Position numbers and translations under genes: made by a program. A stretch of 64,000 nt of DNA, taken from positions 1-64,000 of the forward strand of contig NZ_JAQQXS010000012.1 of NCBI RefSeq assembly GCF_028595305.1, written 5' to 3'. This DNA comes from Roseateles koreensis (GTDB lineage: Bacteria > Pseudomonadota > Gammaproteobacteria > Burkholderiales > Burkholderiaceae_C). Below the pieces are notes generated by a model. That model made no database searches. It saw only the letters and a program-made list of their open reading frames with translations, and was not told the DNA's origin. This document shows positions 61,850-64,000 of the stretch, piece after piece. Position 1 is the stretch's first letter. Every line of letters starts with the position of its first letter.

Positions 61850-64000
61850 ATGAGCAAACCCATTCTTTTGCTGGTCGACGGTTCCAGCTATCTGTACCGT
61901 GCCTATCACGCCATGCCCGATCTGCGCGGCCCTGCCGGGGTGCCTACGGGCGCCGTGCATGGCATGGTGGCAATGATGAAGCGGCTGCGGGAGCAGGTGG
62001 CGGCGGAGCACGCGGTGTGTGTGTTCGATGCCAAGGGCCCGACCTTCCGCGACGAGTGGTATCCCGAGTACAAGGCGCAGCGCGCGCCCATGCCCGACGC
62101 CTTGCGCGAGCAGATTGCGCCGATCCACGAGGTGGTCAAGCTGCTGGGGTGGCCGATTCTGGAAGTGCCCGGCATCGAGGCCGACGACGCCATCGGCACG
62201 CTCGCCCGCGTGGCGGTGGAGAGCGGGCACGCGGTGGTGGTGTCCACCGGCGATAAAGATATGGCGCAGTTGGTCAATGCCGACGTCACCCTGATCAACA
62301 CCATGAGCAATGAAACGCTGGACGTGGCGGGCGTGACGGCCAAGTTCGGCGTGCCGCCCGATCGCATCATCGACTACCTGACCTTGATGGGCGACACCGT
62401 GGACAACGTGCCCGGCGTCGAGAAGGTCGGCCCCAAAACCGCGGCGAAGTGGATTGCTGAATATGGCTCGCTCGATGGCGTGATCGCCCAGGCTGACAAG
62501 GTCAAAGGCGTGGCGGGCGAGAATTTGCGCAAGGCGCTGGACTGGCTGCCCATGGGCCGTAAGCTGGTGACCATTCGCCTGGACTGCGATTTGACGGGCC
62601 ATGTTCCCGCTTGGCCTCAGCTTGAGGCGCTGGCCCTGCAGGCCGCAGACCCTGTGGCGCTGCAAGACTTTTACACCCGCTACGGTTTCAAGACCTGGTT
62701 GAAGGAGTTGGCGGGTGGTGCCGCCAAGGTGGCCGCGCCCGCCGAGGTAGGCTCAACGACATCCGCCAGCGGTGATTTGTTCGCGGGGGCGTCTGATGCC
62801 GTGGTGCCCGTGCTTGCCGTGCAGGATCGCCATTACGACACCATTTTGGATTGGCCGAGCTTTGACGCTTGGCTGGCGCGGCTGCAGGCGGCGCCCCTCG
62901 TGTCGCTGGACACCGAGACGAACTCGCTGGACCCCTTGCAGGCACGCATTGTCGGCATTTCCTTTAGCGTCAAAGCGGGGGAGGCGGCGTACATCCCGTT
63001 GTGCCATGAAGGCCCTGATGCGCCTGAACAATTGCCGCTGGACGCGGTGCTGGCCAAGCTCAAACCCTGGCTGGAAGATGCGGCAGCCGCCAAGCTCGGG
63101 CAGAACCTGAAGTACGACACCCATGTCTTCGCCAACCACGGCATCGCTTTGCGCGGCGTGGTGCATGACACTATGTTGGAGAGTTATGTGCTGGAGGCGC
63201 ACAAGACCCACGGCCTGGGGGCTTTGGGCGAGCGCTATCTGGGCCGTGCCGGTGTGAGCTACGAAGATCTGTGCGGCAAGGGCGTGCATCAAATCCCGTT
63301 TGCCCAGGTGGATGTGGCCAAGGCGGCCGAATACTCCAGCGAAGACTCGGACATGTGTCTGCAAGTGCACGAGGCCCTTTGGCCGCAGATCGAAGCCGAC
63401 GCCGGTTTGCTGCGCGTGTACCGCGACATTGAGATGCCTACCAGCGCGCTGCTGGCCCGCATCGAGCGCACGGGGGTGCTGATCGAAGCCCCTCGGCTGC
63501 AGGCGCAAAGCCATGAACTGGGCCAGCGTTTGCTCACGCTGGAGCAGGAGGCTTACGTCATCGCGGGGCAGCCCTTCAATATGGGTTCGCCAAAACAAAT
63601 CGGTGAAATTCTCTTCAACAAGCTGGGCCTGCCCATCGTCAAGAAGACCGCGACGGGCGCGCCGTCGACCGACGAAGAGGTGCTGGACAAGCTGGCGTTG
63701 GACTATCCCTTGCCCGCCAAGATTCTTGAGTTCCGCGGCCTGGCCAAGCTCAAGAGCACTTACACCGATAAATTGCCCCTGATGATCAACGCGCAGACCG
63801 GTCGGGTGCACACCAACTACGCGCAGGCGGTGGCGGTGACCGGGCGTTTGTCCAGCAATGAGCCGAATCTGCAGAACATTCCGATCCGTACCGCTGAAGG
63901 GCGCCGCGTGCGTGAAGCCTTCGTGGCGCCGCTTGGGCATTTGATCGTCAGCGCTGACTATTCGCAGATCGAGCTGCGCATCATGGCCCACATCAGCGAA
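61850..64000 (+). CDS. polA: DNA polymerase I, 3' end beyond the window
   Basis: At least 717 residues of DNA polymerase I, cut by the window end. The 5'-nuclease domain opens MSKPILLLVDGSSYLYRAYH and has STGDKDMAQLV and LMGDTVDNVPGV. The proofreading domain has its DxE (LDTETNSLDPLQ) near residue 350, so this activity is probably intact. The polymerase domain shows FNMGSPKQIGEIL, VAVTGRLSSNEPNLQNIP and motif A SADYSQIELRIMAHI at the last bases. ATG 61850 is chosen; in-frame ATG 61841 and 61835 are also possible, the latter with ggaga upstream. Confidence 0.95.
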   Translation, partial: MSKPILLLVDGSSYLYRAYHAMPDLRGPAGVPTGAVHGMVAMMKRLREQVAAEHAVCVFDAKGPTFRDEWYPEYKAQRAPMPDALREQIAPIHEVVKLLGWPILEVPGIEADDAIGTLARVAVESGHAVVVSTGDKDMAQLVNADVTLINTMSNETLDVAGVTAKFGVPPDRIIDYLTLMGDTVDNVPGVEKVGPKTAAKWIAEYGSLDGVIAQADKVKGVAGENLRKALDWLPMGRKLVTIRLDCDLTGHVPAWPQLEALALQAADPVALQDFYTRYGFKTWLKELAGGAAKVAAPAEVGSTTSASGDLFAGASDAVVPVLAVQDRHYDTILDWPSFDAWLARLQAAPLVSLDTETNSLDPLQARIVGISFSVKAGEAAYIPLCHEGPDAPEQLPLDAVLAKLKPWLEDAAAAKLGQNLKYDTHVFANHGIALRGVVHDTMLESYVLEAHKTHGLGALGERYLGRAGVSYEDLCGKGVHQIPFAQVDVAKAAEYSSEDSDMCLQVHEALWPQIEADAGLLRVYRDIEMPTSALLARIERTGVLIEAPRLQAQSHELGQRLLTLEQEAYVIAGQPFNMGSPKQIGEILFNKLGLPIVKKTATGAPSTDEEVLDKLALDYPLPAKILEFRGLAKLKSTYTDKLPLMINAQTGRVHTNYAQAVAVTGRLSSNEPNLQNIPIRTAEGRRVREAFVAPLGHLIVSADYSQIELRIMAHISE

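Overview
The window looks like chromosomal DNA from a betaproteobacterium of the Burkholderiales, most likely the Comamonadaceae (Rhodoferax/Curvibacter-like). This rests on gene content and order recognised from the proteins, high GC, homologues typical of the group (BPSS1780-family protein, DUF2782-like protein next to thrB and polA, FolE2, type II ThrB) and PEP-CTERM surface proteins. No database search was possible, so the genus is inference.

Region 1 (1-6394) is the end of an integrated element. A long tyrosine-recombinase gene starts 65 bp from the 3' end of an intact tRNA-Ser(UGA) gene (6395-6484). The cargo inside the window is a degenerate-Nudix/NrtR-like regulator, a PrpE-like phosphatase translationally coupled to an unknown two-part protein, a small secreted protein, and a gene-less, hairpin-dense GC-rich stretch (about 190-490). 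The other end of the element is outside the window.

Region 2 (6584-19351) holds housekeeping genes (apaH, CNNM/CBS protein, sapC-like, ybaK, plsY, RidA-family, threonylcarbamoyladenylate synthase family, PHP phosphatase). They flank a leftward operon of secreted products: metallophosphoesterase, PEP-CTERM protein, dihaem peroxidase and probably a polysaccharide deacetylase. A strong Pho-box-like sequence lies upstream of it.

Region 3 (19492-30889) has a chemoreceptor, then a four-gene operon (PpiC-type isomerase, HupE/UreJ protein, Fe(II)/2OG oxygenase-like protein, membrane-fused spermidine-synthase-like protein). Beyond that lie a large secreted PHP-domain phosphoesterase-like protein, a PCu(A)C-like protein and a second PEP-CTERM protein. 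Three more Pho-box-like sites lie here. Together with region 2 this suggests a phosphate-starvation-controlled extracytoplasmic programme, which is the most interesting hypothesis in the window.

Region 4 (31154-64000) is mostly core genome: recJ; an LpxH-like gene coupled to ppk1, then sixA facing ppx (polyphosphate making and breaking); dienelactone hydrolase family; ZIP transporter; Usp; sulfurtransferase; Rieske oxygenase; xseB-ispA-dxs; folE2; divergent lysR/lysA; ahpC and ahpF; rarD-truC; ychJ; uvrD; an RlmI-like methyltransferase; thrB; and polA, cut by the window end. A candidate structured RNA, possibly 6S-like, sits in the 519-bp gap at 43647-44165. No CRISPR array, insertion sequence, rRNA or phage structural gene was seen.
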